Of a DNA stretch of 21,259 bases, positions 1 to 8,495 are shown piece by piece (positions within the stretch are counted from its first letter, which is position 1; every line of letters starts with the position of its first letter). The stretch covers positions 1 through 21,259 of IMG/VR virus record IMGVR_UViG_3300044637_000411. One strand, given 5' to 3'. The stretch is from a virus. The position numbers and the translations under genes are program-made. The notes beneath the pieces were generated by a model, which had not been told where the DNA came from, did not search any database, and saw only the letters and a program-made list of their open reading frames with translations.

Positions 1-554
1 GATGTAAGAAATAGACCCTGCGAATTTGTCACCGCTGCGTTAACACGACCGTTTGATGAGTTATAGTTATCCCAAATACAGTTACCACTACCACGCTTAC
101 ATAATACTTGAATTGCTGGTTGACCACCACTATTTGTTCCACACTCAGTATCCTCACCTGTATTAGATGTTCTTGAATAAACCGACATACTATTACTTGT
201 GGTTATCGCTGGAACAGTTCCGTAGAATGTGGTCATTACCAAACCTGTTTGTCCATATGAATTTGTACCATTACCTTTCACACCTGTCGATGCAAATGTT
301 GCACCACCGTTCCAAGTAATTGTATATGTTGTTGGGTCCACCAAATTATATTTGGTTGTTGTTGATGTACCTCCGATAAACGGATATATGATGTACATCT
401 TTGACCATAATGAATTGCTCTTTAAATCAAGAACCAATTGATTAACAGCGTTCTTCTGCGTGGTATCTGTAATACCTGCCGCAGTTATAAACGCTTGTGC
501 ATTTGGGTCATACACAGCTCCTGAATTAAAAAATGCAAATGCAGCAAAATTCAT
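1..554 (-). CDS. Partial phage surface or fibre-associated protein, C-terminus outside window
   Basis: The start codon is at 554 and the frame stays open to the left edge, giving 184 codons without a stop. The ATG shares one base with the stop of the upstream fibre gene (TAATG), which suggests translational coupling. The N-terminus (MNFAAFAFFNSGAVYDP) is followed by a segment with SLWSKMYIIYPFIGG near residues 50-65, then a Gly/Thr/Asn/Ser-rich stretch that looks beta-structured. From memory, this arrangement occurs in surface or tail proteins of Bacteroidetes phages, where the later part is often lectin-like; that match was not tested here. Sitting directly after the long collagen-like fibre, it is most likely part of the same attachment apparatus. 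I see no catalytic motif in the visible part. Confidence 0.75.
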   Translation of the reverse strand, partial: MNFAAFAFFNSGAVYDPNAQAFITAAGITDTTQKNAVNQLVLDLKSNSLWSKMYIIYPFIGGTSTTTKYNLVDPTTYTITWNGGATFASTGVKGNGTNSYGQTGLVMTTFYGTVPAITTSNSMSVYSRTSNTGEDTECGTNSGGQPAIQVLCKRGSGNCIWDNYNSSNGRVNAAVTNSQGLFLT

Positions 555-3500
555 TATACTAAGTTCTTTACGTTTGCTAGGTAAAGTGATGATGTATCAA
601 AACTTACCAATGTTATTATATCATTACCTACCGCAGTTGTTGGAACATATGCTGAACCAGAAACTTGTTTAATTGAAGTTGGGAATGATACTGTACCAGA
701 TCCTGTTGTGTTTAATAACACGTTAATTGTTTGACCTGCTTTAATGTTTGATGGTTCAATTCTAATATCTTGAGAACCTGTTAGTGCTAAGACAAAGAAG
801 TTACCGTTATTTAAATTCAATGATGCTGTATTGGATGATACTGCTAATGCGTTAACATTACCTTGAACATATCCAGTTATTGATGCTGAACCAGTTACAG
901 TTAATGAACCAGATACAACTAAACCATTTTTAAAATTAATCACAGGATTTGCACCTTTTCCTGTCATAAAAGGAGCACTATTTGGTAAACCCATTGCAAA
1001 TAAATCATCACCTAATTCAGCTATTTGGAAATTGTGATTGCTTGTACCAATTATTAATGTGTTAGAACCTGATGTGTAGTTACCGTTTGTTGAGTTACCA
1101 ATGACAGTTACATTGTTACCAGATACAAATTGATTTGCTGCTGAGTTACCAATGAATAAGTTACTTGAACCAGATACGATTGAGTTACCAGCAAATGTTC
1201 CAAAGAATATATTGCTAGAACCAGATGTTAATTGATACGCTGCATCATTACCCCAGAACTGATTATCAGATCCAGATAAAAATCCTTGACCTGCACCAGA
1301 ACCAACTGCTGTATTTCTTCTACCAATTGTAAGTAATTTTAATGCTCTAAAACCAAATGCTGTGTTATCTTGTTCTGTAACATTTTGTAATGCTTGACTA
1401 CCAACTGCTGTTGATTGGTTTGAACCTGATTTAATTGTTAAACCATTTATTGAGCCAGTTTCATTAATGTTTAATGAACCTAATATTGTTTGTGTTGAAC
1501 CAGCGGAACCTGTTGTAATAACTCCTGCTGGTGCTGGTAAATTTGTTAAACCAGAACCATCACCAACGAATGAACCTGTGAAAGAAGAACCAGATACTGA
1601 ACCATCAACATTTAATGAGCCAGATATTAAAACCGAACCTGTTATTCTTGTATTGTTTCCACTATCAACGTGTATTGCGTTTCTTCTTGAACTTGCGTTT
1701 GTACCTGTTCCAACAACAAACACAGCTTCTTGTGAACTTTCTTGTAATGAACCTGTTGCGTTGAACCTACCTACTATAACTGTACCACCAGATGTTGTTG
1801 ATGTATGTGATGCTGATACAATTAAATTATCACCCAATACCGCTGTTGAAACTAAGTGTCCTGCTGATGAACCACTTTGTTGAGAGTTAATTATATTACT
1901 TCTACCTATTACTACGTTACTATCAAATGTTCTTCTATTTGATGTATTAGAACCACTTATCACTAAAGTATTTGATTGTCCACCAAGTATATTTCCTGTA
2001 ACCGTTGCGTTATTTACTGCTGTTGAAACTGATGATGAATAGTTATTAGTAACCGTCATACCACCACCAACATTACCTTGATAAGTTATTGATGAACTAT
2101 TATGATTTAAAGTAACATGAGGAAAGGAAACTCCTGCAAAAATATTATATACGATACTTGGGTTTAATCCTAATGTTGTTGTATTTGCGTTTGAAGTAAA
2201 ACCTTGACCCCCAACATAGTTAAAACTGAAACCAACACTACCACTTTGATGAAGTATTTGTGTACTTCCATATATCAAGTTACTGTTAACATTTGGTGCT
2301 GCTAATGAGCTTGATGTAAATTGTAATAATATTGCTCCCTGTAAAGCATTATTGGATATGGTTGGTCGTAATAATGACCCCGTTCCTATCACTGGTATTG
2401 TTGAACCAATATTACTATTACCACCGATATATCCGTATGTTCCTGCTGTTACTAATGTGTTTGCTCTTGTACCTCCAAGTAAAATATTGTTTGAACCTGA
2501 TATTACAATTGAACCTGTTTGCCCTGCCGCTGCAGGACCTGTTAATCCACCGAATATAATGTTAGATTGTGATATAGGTGCGGATGCTGATATATTCATT
2601 TTAACTGAACCACTATTAAATGCTTCAGAGAATATATCAATTAAACCATTATTAACAACACCACCAATTAAACTACCAGATATAATAACATCAGGTAAAT
2701 TTAAACTACCTGTAATTACTTGTGTTGATGTAATTGAACCTGTTGTTATAAGTCCTGTATAATCTACCACACCACTTGTTCCTGAAGTACCAGATGTTCC
2801 ACTTGTACCTGATGAACCTGCTTGACCAGATGTTCCTGACGTTCCTGAACTACCACTATCACCACTTGTACCAGATGTACCGCTACTTCCAGATGTGCCA
2901 GATGTACCTGATGGTGATGTAATAAGAATAAACAACATATCATGGTTATTTGGAAACGAAAATGTTGCTGTTTGTAAAGTAACAGGGAATGTCCAATATG
3001 TTCCATTATCAACTCCTGTACCTATTGTCCACTCTTGATAATTCGTATGATTTGATTGGTCTTGTAAAGATATAGTTGAACCTGAGGTTATGTTGGATAA
3101 AAATATATCCACGTTATTTCCTAATTGGTCTATCTCACTTACATTAATTGATGTTGCACCTGATTGTACTACGTTATCCCAAATGATATGTCCTGAACCA
3201 GGGTCACCACTTTGGATATTGTCTTTTGCTTTATAGTTGAAGAATGAACTTGATAATCCACTCGTACCACTAGAACCACTAGAACCAGAAGTTCCACTTG
3301 AACCATTGCTTCCTGAAGTACCACTAGTACCTGATGAGCCATCCGACCCGCTTGTACCAGATGTTCCTGAACTTCCTGTCGCTCCACTTGTACCTGACGT
3401 TCCTGATGAACCCGCCTGACCACTCGTACCACTTGACCCATTAGATCCTGAGGTTCCACTTGTTCCTGAAGAACCAGAAGACCCTGACGTTCCACTAGAC

Positions 3501-4156
3501 CCTGAGGTTCCTGAACTACCAGATGTTCCACTAGTCCCTGAAGAACCACTATCTCCACTCGTACCTGATGTACCAGATGTACCTGACGTACCACTGGTTC
3601 CACCACTAAACGCAACACCATTAACAAGATATTGTCCTGTTACATCTATTGAACCTGTTACACTAAATGAACCTGAAAAGTTTATACCATTGTCTGCTAC
3701 GATATCAATACGTTTAACCGAACCGTAATTGTCAACCTTGACATATGTTACATCGTCACCTAAGAATATTTGACCACCACTTGCTGTGATGTGTGTATCT
3801 AATGGTGATGTATTATATATTTCTACATATCTTGCATCAGATTGATTTGGTTTTAAGAATAAACTTCCTGTACCAATAATATCTGTTGAGAATAATGAAC
3901 CTGTTATTGTTTGATTACCGATAAATGTATTACTACCTGTGGTTGCAAATGAACCTGTATCAATTGAAATAGGTGCACCATTAACGGTTAATGAACCAGA
4001 GATGTTTACCTGAGTTAAACTCATTTGCAATGGAGAATTATCCCCATCACCTGTTTGAACAGTTTGTAGTGTGTTAGTTAAACCATTAGTACTATCAGTC
4101 ATCTTTAATAGACCCTGATAGGATTGTGATACATAGAGATTTGTTAATTGACCCAT
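554..4156 (-). CDS. Long collagen-like phage tail fibre / virion surface fibre
   Basis: This 1200-residue protein is built of repeats. Residues 1-180 hold beta-type units with repeated (I/L)TGSL and SGSLTVNG motifs. Two collagen-like Gly-X-Y blocks (about 184-300 and 415-463) are made almost only of GTS and GSS triplets. They flank a globular insert of about 115 residues that contains GHIIWDNVVQSG and YQEWTIGTG. The middle has more SGS/TGS turns and a FTGSFVGDGSGLTNLP motif. Residues about 915-1040 hold YadA-head-like repeats of the type NTAVGSGAG and NLFIGNSAA. The end is a small beta domain. No peptidase S74 self-cleaving chaperone is seen at the C-terminus. These features fit a trimeric fibre used for host binding; the exact position on the virion is inferred. 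The ATG at 4156 lies 21 bp after the preceding gene. Confidence 0.85.
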   Translation of the reverse strand: MGQLTNLYVSQSYQGLLKMTDSTNGLTNTLQTVQTGDGDNSPLQMSLTQVNISGSLTVNGAPISIDTGSFATTGSNTFIGNQTITGSLFSTDIIGTGSLFLKPNQSDARYVEIYNTSPLDTHITASGGQIFLGDDVTYVKVDNYGSVKRIDIVADNGINFSGSFSVTGSIDVTGQYLVNGVAFSGGTSGTSGTSGTSGTSGDSGSSGTSGTSGSSGTSGSSGTSGSSGSSGTSGTSGSNGSSGTSGQAGSSGTSGTSGATGSSGTSGTSGSDGSSGTSGTSGSNGSSGTSGSSGSSGTSGLSSSFFNYKAKDNIQSGDPGSGHIIWDNVVQSGATSINVSEIDQLGNNVDIFLSNITSGSTISLQDQSNHTNYQEWTIGTGVDNGTYWTFPVTLQTATFSFPNNHDMLFILITSPSGTSGTSGSSGTSGTSGDSGSSGTSGTSGQAGSSGTSGTSGTSGTSGVVDYTGLITTGSITSTQVITGSLNLPDVIISGSLIGGVVNNGLIDIFSEAFNSGSVKMNISASAPISQSNIIFGGLTGPAAAGQTGSIVISGSNNILLGGTRANTLVTAGTYGYIGGNSNIGSTIPVIGTGSLLRPTISNNALQGAILLQFTSSSLAAPNVNSNLIYGSTQILHQSGSVGFSFNYVGGQGFTSNANTTTLGLNPSIVYNIFAGVSFPHVTLNHNSSSITYQGNVGGGMTVTNNYSSSVSTAVNNATVTGNILGGQSNTLVISGSNTSNRRTFDSNVVIGRSNIINSQQSGSSAGHLVSTAVLGDNLIVSASHTSTTSGGTVIVGRFNATGSLQESSQEAVFVVGTGTNASSRRNAIHVDSGNNTRITGSVLISGSLNVDGSVSGSSFTGSFVGDGSGLTNLPAPAGVITTGSAGSTQTILGSLNINETGSINGLTIKSGSNQSTAVGSQALQNVTEQDNTAFGFRALKLLTIGRRNTAVGSGAGQGFLSGSDNQFWGNDAAYQLTSGSSNIFFGTFAGNSIVSGSSNLFIGNSAANQFVSGNNVTVIGNSTNGNYTSGSNTLIIGTSNHNFQIAELGDDLFAMGLPNSAPFMTGKGANPVINFKNGLVVSGSLTVTGSASITGYVQGNVNALAVSSNTASLNLNNGNFFVLALTGSQDIRIEPSNIKAGQTINVLLNTTGSGTVSFPTSIKQVSGSAYVPTTAVGNDIITLVSFDTSSLYLANVKNLV

Positions 4157-4177
4157 AGCATTTTTAATATTTTTGTT

Positions 4178-5200
4178 TTATACGTTTTTCCAATCACTGG
4201 AAACATTTTTCCATAATTCAGAAACTTGAGCCCAGGTAAGTCCTGTCGTAAATGGTAACACTGGAAGTACACATCTATCATAATCATACTTTTGAATAAA
4301 GTGAAACTCAATTATCCATCCTGATAAGATTGTTTCTGTCTTCTCATAGAATGGTATAACATTTGCTTCCACACCTGCATCAAAATCCGATAGATATAAC
4401 TTTGCAAAAAAGTCCTTAACAATTTCTAATTGATCAGATAATACATCTGTAAAATTTGAAATGTCATTGTTTAACTTATCAACAAAGAATACTCTCCATC
4501 CTAAATGTATATGACTACGTTGTATCAAAGTGATATCAGGTAGAACATACATACGCGGATATTCTGGCTCTTGTTTTGTTATTATGTCGTTTGTTAATTG
4601 CTCTATATCTCCAAATCCATATGAATTAACCTGTTGGTGTAAGTTTGCAAATTCTTGAAACTCATCCAATATATATTTGTAACTGTTGTATTGTTGGTCT
4701 TCTGGGAATTGGAAGTTCCCTGTAACTGGTGGTGTACAACTATTATAATCAAACGCAACTTGAAATGATACGTTTAATGTCCACCCACCTAGAATGGTTT
4801 CAAATCTTTCTAAGAATGGTATAACATCTGGGTTCTCATTTACAACCAAATACCAACTAAAGTCACCTTGTTGTGCGGTATATGATTGTAATAGAACGGT
4901 CCAAACATCCATTATTGTTCTCAATGTATCAGACATTACTTCCGCCTGATTTGATTGGTCATCATCAACTCTATCCATTATGATGATAGAGAAGCGATAA
5001 TTAAGATAATTTTCGTCTAATTTTACATCCCCAGGAACAACATACATTCTTTGATATTCTGGTTCCTGTTTGGTTACAATATCGTTTGTACATTGTGCAA
5101 GGTCACCAAACCCAAAAGATTTAATCTGTTGGTGGTGATAAGCGATTGAACTTAAATCCGCTACTATCTGTTTGTAATTAATTGAACTTGTGTTAACCAT
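4178..5200 (-). CDS. Phage structural protein made of two tandem copies of one domain
   Basis: A 340-residue protein whose two halves are clearly related. Residues about 9-160 contain FGFGDLAQCTNDIVTKQEPEY, an RMYVVP segment and a later ERFETILGGWTLNVSF. Residues about 173-325 contain YGFGDIEQLTNDIITKQEPEY, RMYVLP and EKTETILSGWIIEFHF. Each half ends with a DYxxC-type segment (DYNSCTPPV, DYDRCVLPV). Its place between the packaging genes and the fibre suggests a neck, tail-connector or tail-completion role, but I do not recognise a characterised family. The conserved 13-nt AT motif lies 2 nt before the ATG, so this gene may be the first in a transcription unit with the fibre genes. The C-terminal 15 residues (WAQVSELWKNVSSDWKNV) contain a short internal repeat. 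Confidence 0.75.
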   Translation of the reverse strand: MVNTSSINYKQIVADLSSIAYHHQQIKSFGFGDLAQCTNDIVTKQEPEYQRMYVVPGDVKLDENYLNYRFSIIIMDRVDDDQSNQAEVMSDTLRTIMDVWTVLLQSYTAQQGDFSWYLVVNENPDVIPFLERFETILGGWTLNVSFQVAFDYNSCTPPVTGNFQFPEDQQYNSYKYILDEFQEFANLHQQVNSYGFGDIEQLTNDIITKQEPEYPRMYVLPDITLIQRSHIHLGWRVFFVDKLNNDISNFTDVLSDQLEIVKDFFAKLYLSDFDAGVEANVIPFYEKTETILSGWIIEFHFIQKYDYDRCVLPVLPFTTGLTWAQVSELWKNVSSDWKNV

Positions 5201-5202
5201 TC

Positions 5203-5215
5203 TATTATTAAATAT
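5203..5215 (-). promoter_or_regulatory. 13-nt AT motif copy 1 (ATATTTAATAATA)
   Basis: This is an exact copy of a motif also found at 8463-8475, 17883-17895 and 20405-20417, always on the minus strand near a gene start. Here it is 2 nt from the ATG of the duplicated structural protein. It could be the core of a phage promoter or an AT-rich translation-initiation element. Confidence 0.45.
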
Positions 5216-5241
5216 AAAATAATCCGAAATGTAACTTGAAA

Positions 5242-6062
5242 TTATACCTGTCCTAGCAATTTCTTCTGTTCTTTAATCTGTTCTTGTTCCCACGATATGA
5301 GATATGACAGTTGATTTAGAACTTCCGTGATGTTTTTTTGGTAGATGTATTCGTGTTTAGTAAAATCGTTGTCAGCAATTTTGTTGACGACAAGAAACCA
5401 CCCGAACGATTTTTGGAAGTTAGTTTGAAAATCATCCTCCACATCATCCATATTAGTTTTATCTGGGTCCATAAGTTCATCTTGCTCACCAAAGATGGAG
5501 GGGTATAGGTTGAATATTTCTTTGCGTACTTGATAAAAAAAAACTGTGCACCTATTACATATGACACATCTAAATTCTTTTTGAAGTATTCGGCTCGTTT
5601 TGGTAGCGTTGTTAAATCATATTTCTCTATCTCAAAGTTATGTTCGGAAATTTTGTTGGTGATTGGTCGGTACATAATTGCTGCTAGAATATGTAATACA
5701 TCCAATAATTCATCAACCTTTTTTGTTGATAACGTGTCCATATCAATAAACTCAGCAAAGGTTAGGTCTCTCCAGTTAGGAAAGAAACCATATTCAACAC
5801 CGTTTAATTCAAATTTATCTTTGAATACAATGTCATCATTCTTAGGTAATTTATCTGTTATATAATTGGATATATATACAATCTCTTCAAATGGACAATC
5901 TAATAAATCCTCTAATGGACAAGTACTTACTGTGCTAATTAGTTTTGCTGCAAAGTAATCTTGTGTGAAGAAGTCCTTAATCTTATAAATCTTTGCGTAT
6001 TGTTCTATCGTGATTACGTTGTTAACAATGTATGGTTCACCATCAATTTTAAATCTAAGCAT
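5242..6062 (-). CDS. Phage protein of unknown function, apparently read through a -1 frameshift
   Basis: Frame 0 from the ATG at 6062 gives 248 residues ending at 5316. After a run of nine T's (minus strand, 5543-5535; residues 174-176, Phe-Phe-Phe) frame 0 becomes odd in composition (WMMWRM, then a Ser/Thr/Lys-rich end). The -1 frame instead gives a smooth continuation, with YQVRKEIFNLYPSIFGEQDE at the junction and an acidic DDVEDDF and Gln/Lys-rich helical C-terminus, open to a stop at 5242. The combined product is about 273 residues. Either ribosomes slip at T TTT TTT, as in tail assembly chaperones of many tailed phages, or the run is one base short through mutation or a sequencing error. 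It lies just after the large terminase and before structural genes. I do not recognise its family. Confidence 0.65.
5535..5543 (-). other. T9 slippery run (candidate -1 frameshift site)
   Basis: On the coding strand the codons are CAG TTT TTT TTT ATC. The heptamer T TTT TTT is in the correct phase for a -1 slip, after which reading continues TAT CAA GTA CGC AAA without a stop for 97 codons. No downstream stimulatory hairpin was identified by eye. Confidence 0.5.
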
Positions 6063-6077
6063 ATATATGTATATTTT

Positions 6078-7409
6078 TTAAATGAATGCAATGGAATATC
6101 TTCCTGTCGCTTTCATATTTTTTATTTCAAAGTACATTCTCATCATTAGAGCATCTGATAAGTCAGGGGATTTACCCAGTATTCTTTTCATATCATCCTT
6201 TGACATTACTGCCACTTTATTATCTTTATCCACATCTTTTAGTTTAATGGCTAATAACTCCTGTGTCAAGTCATCAACAACTGATGGGTTTAGTATATTC
6301 AAACTAATCTTATTCTCTTTGAATAATTCAGACAACTTAACATAACATTGCGATTTAAGGTTGCTAAAGTTCTGGTTGTGTAATGCTGAACTGTTATTCA
6401 CAAAGTTGGTTCCACGGATCTGATCCGCAACTCCACCACCTACCCCATCACTATCTACGATAACGTTCGTAGGATGTATTCCGTACTTCGCAATTAACTC
6501 CTTAATTTCAGCCGATAATTCTGTGGTTGATAGTTTGGTAAAGACAAACACTTCTAGGACAACCATGCCACTCCAAATCATCACTACGGATCTATCTGCT
6601 CCAAACCTTGCTACGTCAACTGACATATACTTCTTATCTGTTTCTTGTGGAACAAATTTGAATACTGAATTGGATATATCATCAAATGAGAATAATGCAT
6701 CTGCTTCATCTAGGTAATCCCAGTCACCTTCCAACAATCTTTTACGTTGTTGAGGTGGTAATGACTTAAGCATCTCAATGTAGGATGGCGGCAGGTACGG
6801 ATTATCTAGTGGTAATGATGGTATGAATACTTTGTTATCTTCTAATGTTTCCTGTATAAATGGTAAGTAAAACTCTTTCTTAAGCCAGTTGTTTGATGGG
6901 TTACAGGTCATCAATACTTTTGGAATAAAGTTATACTCATTGAGTTTATATCTTAAACGTGATTTTATAATGTTGAATGCTAGTGATGTGATCTGCGCTG
7001 CTTCATCTATAAACGCCGCTGTTATCTCCAATGAACCTAGGTTATCAAAGTTTGGGTCTGATGGATGATATGCTAAATCTTTTAATATAATCTCCGATCC
7101 GTTATAGAATGTCACCACGTTTGATTGACCATTGAATGTATAATGGTCACCTGCTTTAAATGTCATTTGATTAAGCAATCCGAATAACGTATTAAGTGTG
7201 GTTAGTTTTAACTGTTGTAATACTGTACGTCCTATCAAACATCTAACGCCTGGATATTGAATGCACATATTAATAATCCATAAACATCCCAGCCAACTCT
7301 TACCTCCACCAGCAGATCCACCGAATAACACAATGTTAGTGTGGTCGTCAGTTAAGTACTTCCACGCTTGTGATTGTCTCTTGGTTGGGGTTATCTCTAC
7401 TGATGACAT
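6078..7409 (-). CDS. terL: Terminase large subunit (packaging ATPase and nuclease)
   Basis: The motor protein that pumps DNA into the prohead and cuts concatemers. All expected motifs are present in 443 residues: Walker A GGSAGGGKS (30-38), Walker B AAFIDEAAQ (131-139, with D135 and E136), the coupling motif TCNPS (168-172), and a C-terminal RNase H-like nuclease with acidic residues in SVDVARFG (D265), VDSDG (D319, D321) and SPDLSDA (D416, D419). The length is normal, so the enzyme looks intact. The ATG shares a base with the stop of the preceding glycosyltransferase gene (TAATG), so the two are probably translated together. The small subunit lies two genes upstream. Confidence 0.96.
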   Translation of the reverse strand: MSSVEITPTKRQSQAWKYLTDDHTNIVLFGGSAGGGKSWLGCLWIINMCIQYPGVRCLIGRTVLQQLKLTTLNTLFGLLNQMTFKAGDHYTFNGQSNVVTFYNGSEIILKDLAYHPSDPNFDNLGSLEITAAFIDEAAQITSLAFNIIKSRLRYKLNEYNFIPKVLMTCNPSNNWLKKEFYLPFIQETLEDNKVFIPSLPLDNPYLPPSYIEMLKSLPPQQRKRLLEGDWDYLDEADALFSFDDISNSVFKFVPQETDKKYMSVDVARFGADRSVVMIWSGMVVLEVFVFTKLSTTELSAEIKELIAKYGIHPTNVIVDSDGVGGGVADQIRGTNFVNNSSALHNQNFSNLKSQCYVKLSELFKENKISLNILNPSVVDDLTQELLAIKLKDVDKDNKVAVMSKDDMKRILGKSPDLSDALMMRMYFEIKNMKATGRYSIAFI

Positions 7410-8002
7410 TAGTTATGTACGTATAATACTTTATCAATCTTGGTTATTGGCATGAAAAATTCTGTTAAACTAATAAGGTATTTTTGAATGAATGTGTGAT
7501 CTGACTCAGGATAAGTTGGGTCCAATCTTAAACCCCTAATTAATCTATTCATATATGCCGCACATCCAATGTCGATATAACCTAATTGTAATTTTGTTTT
7601 AATAGGTTGATATACATTGCTAACCAGATTATGTAACATATCACAATAAATAAATTGTGTCTCTGGTTTCTTTGATGCAATTAAAAACTCTTCAACAAAT
7701 GTTGGAACATAGTAGTTGTCTTCCCCTGTCATAACAATCCATTCTTCGGTCGCCATATCTAAACCAATATTTCTTGGAGTATGTCCCCAGTCATTATAAC
7801 GCTTGTCTAGTATGGTTAATTTAATTCTTGGGTCATTAAAAAATTCTACAATGGTTTTCATTGCATCTTGTATCTCATCAGGTGGACAATCAGCGATAAC
7901 GTGTGCCGTCCAATTAGGATTTGTTTGAGCCATCAATGACCCAAGCAATGCTATTAAGTGATTTGTTCTTTCAAATGTTGGTATTATAAATTCTATTTTC
8001 AT
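7409..8002 (-). CDS. GT-A fold glycosyltransferase (family 2-like)
   Basis: The N-terminus KIEFIIPTFERTNHLIALLGSL is the typical first strand and helix of family 2 glycosyltransferases. A loop with NDWGHTPRNIGLDMATEEW (about 69-88) is followed by MTGEDNYY (about 91-98), where EDN takes the place of the DXD metal and sugar-nucleotide site. At 197 residues it is short for the family but contains the whole nucleotide-binding half. It sits between the small and large terminase genes, and its stop overlaps the terL start. Likely role: transfer of a sugar to a phage structural protein, DNA base or host surface glycan. The sequence does not show which. Confidence 0.85.
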   Translation of the reverse strand: MKIEFIIPTFERTNHLIALLGSLMAQTNPNWTAHVIADCPPDEIQDAMKTIVEFFNDPRIKLTILDKRYNDWGHTPRNIGLDMATEEWIVMTGEDNYYVPTFVEEFLIASKKPETQFIYCDMLHNLVSNVYQPIKTKLQLGYIDIGCAAYMNRLIRGLRLDPTYPESDHTFIQKYLISLTEFFMPITKIDKVLYVHN

Positions 8003-8052
8003 ATATATGGTAAGGCAAAAACGAAGTTTTGCGTGTAATAAAGGGAAAAAAA

Positions 8053-8463
8053 TTATTGTTCCGTTAGATTAATGTTAATTGAGATTGGTTCACCATTTGA
8101 TGTGATGTCAATCTTTCTTTGTTCCAATCCGTATAGTTTATTGATGTCCGCTAATGTTTCGCGCTCCACCCTCTTATTGTTGTCAGCTCTGGCCCTAGCA
8201 AGTAGGTCAAAGTACCTTGATAACTGCTCGGAGATAATCTCTTCCGTCTTCTCTTCAAATCTTGCTTTAATTCTATCTTTAACGTCTTTCCAAATACTCT
8301 CAGCCGAACGCTCGGTAATGGCCCATCGTTTGGCTCCTTGGACCCTAAATTCTGTGTAGGAGAGTTTGTCATAAAGTATCATTTCGAATGCTTCTGGTAT
8401 TCTTTCTTCGTATGTTGCTATGCTAGATTTTCTACCGCCGCCTTTTTTATTTTCTTGTTCCAT
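8053..8463 (-). CDS. terS: Terminase small subunit (DNA recognition)
   Basis: A 136-residue protein. The Gly/Lys-rich N-terminus (ENKKGGGRKSS) precedes a helical domain with YDKLSYTEFRVQGAKRWAITERSAE that reads as a helix-turn-helix. A long charged helix rich in Arg and Glu follows (about 65-105), consistent with the oligomerisation region of small terminases, then a short beta C-terminus ending INLTEQ. Known family role: the protein forms a ring, binds the packaging site and hands DNA to TerL. Neighbourhood supports this: terL is next but one downstream. The call is by architecture and context, as small terminases diverge greatly in sequence. The conserved 13-nt AT motif overlaps the A of its start codon. 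Confidence 0.75.
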   Translation of the reverse strand: MEQENKKGGGRKSSIATYEERIPEAFEMILYDKLSYTEFRVQGAKRWAITERSAESIWKDVKDRIKARFEEKTEEIISEQLSRYFDLLARARADNNKRVERETLADINKLYGLEQRKIDITSNGEPISININLTEQ

Positions 8464-8475
8464 ATTATTAAATAT
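8463..8475 (-). promoter_or_regulatory. 13-nt AT motif copy 2
   Basis: The copy reads ATATTTAATAATA, and its last base is the A of the terS start codon. If it acts as a promoter here, the message would start inside or at the very edge of the gene, which argues for a translation role or for a leaderless transcript at this site. Confidence 0.4.
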
Positions 8476-8495
8476 AAAATTTACATTTTAGTAAT

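Noticed and set aside
2768-3606. Short repeated DNA units resembling a CRISPR or tandem-repeat array
   Set aside because: The units are 9-nt coding triplet repeats with variable synonymous codons, without fixed repeats and unique spacers.
2764-3627. Overlapping minus-strand frames rich in Val, Gln, His and Leu within the fibre gene (2764-3012 and 3169-3627)
   Set aside because: They are out-of-frame readings of the Gly-Thr-Ser repeats; the composition is an echo of the repeat codons.
5530-5865. 111-codon plus-strand frame opposite the frameshift gene
   Set aside because: It is a shadow of the minus-strand gene, Ser/Leu/Ile-rich, with no start context or neighbours on that strand.
8015-8032. 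Hairpin GCAAAA...TTTTGC between terS and the glycosyltransferase gene
   Set aside because: No T-tract follows on the coding strand and the stem is A-T rich with a bulge, so it is not supported as a terminator.
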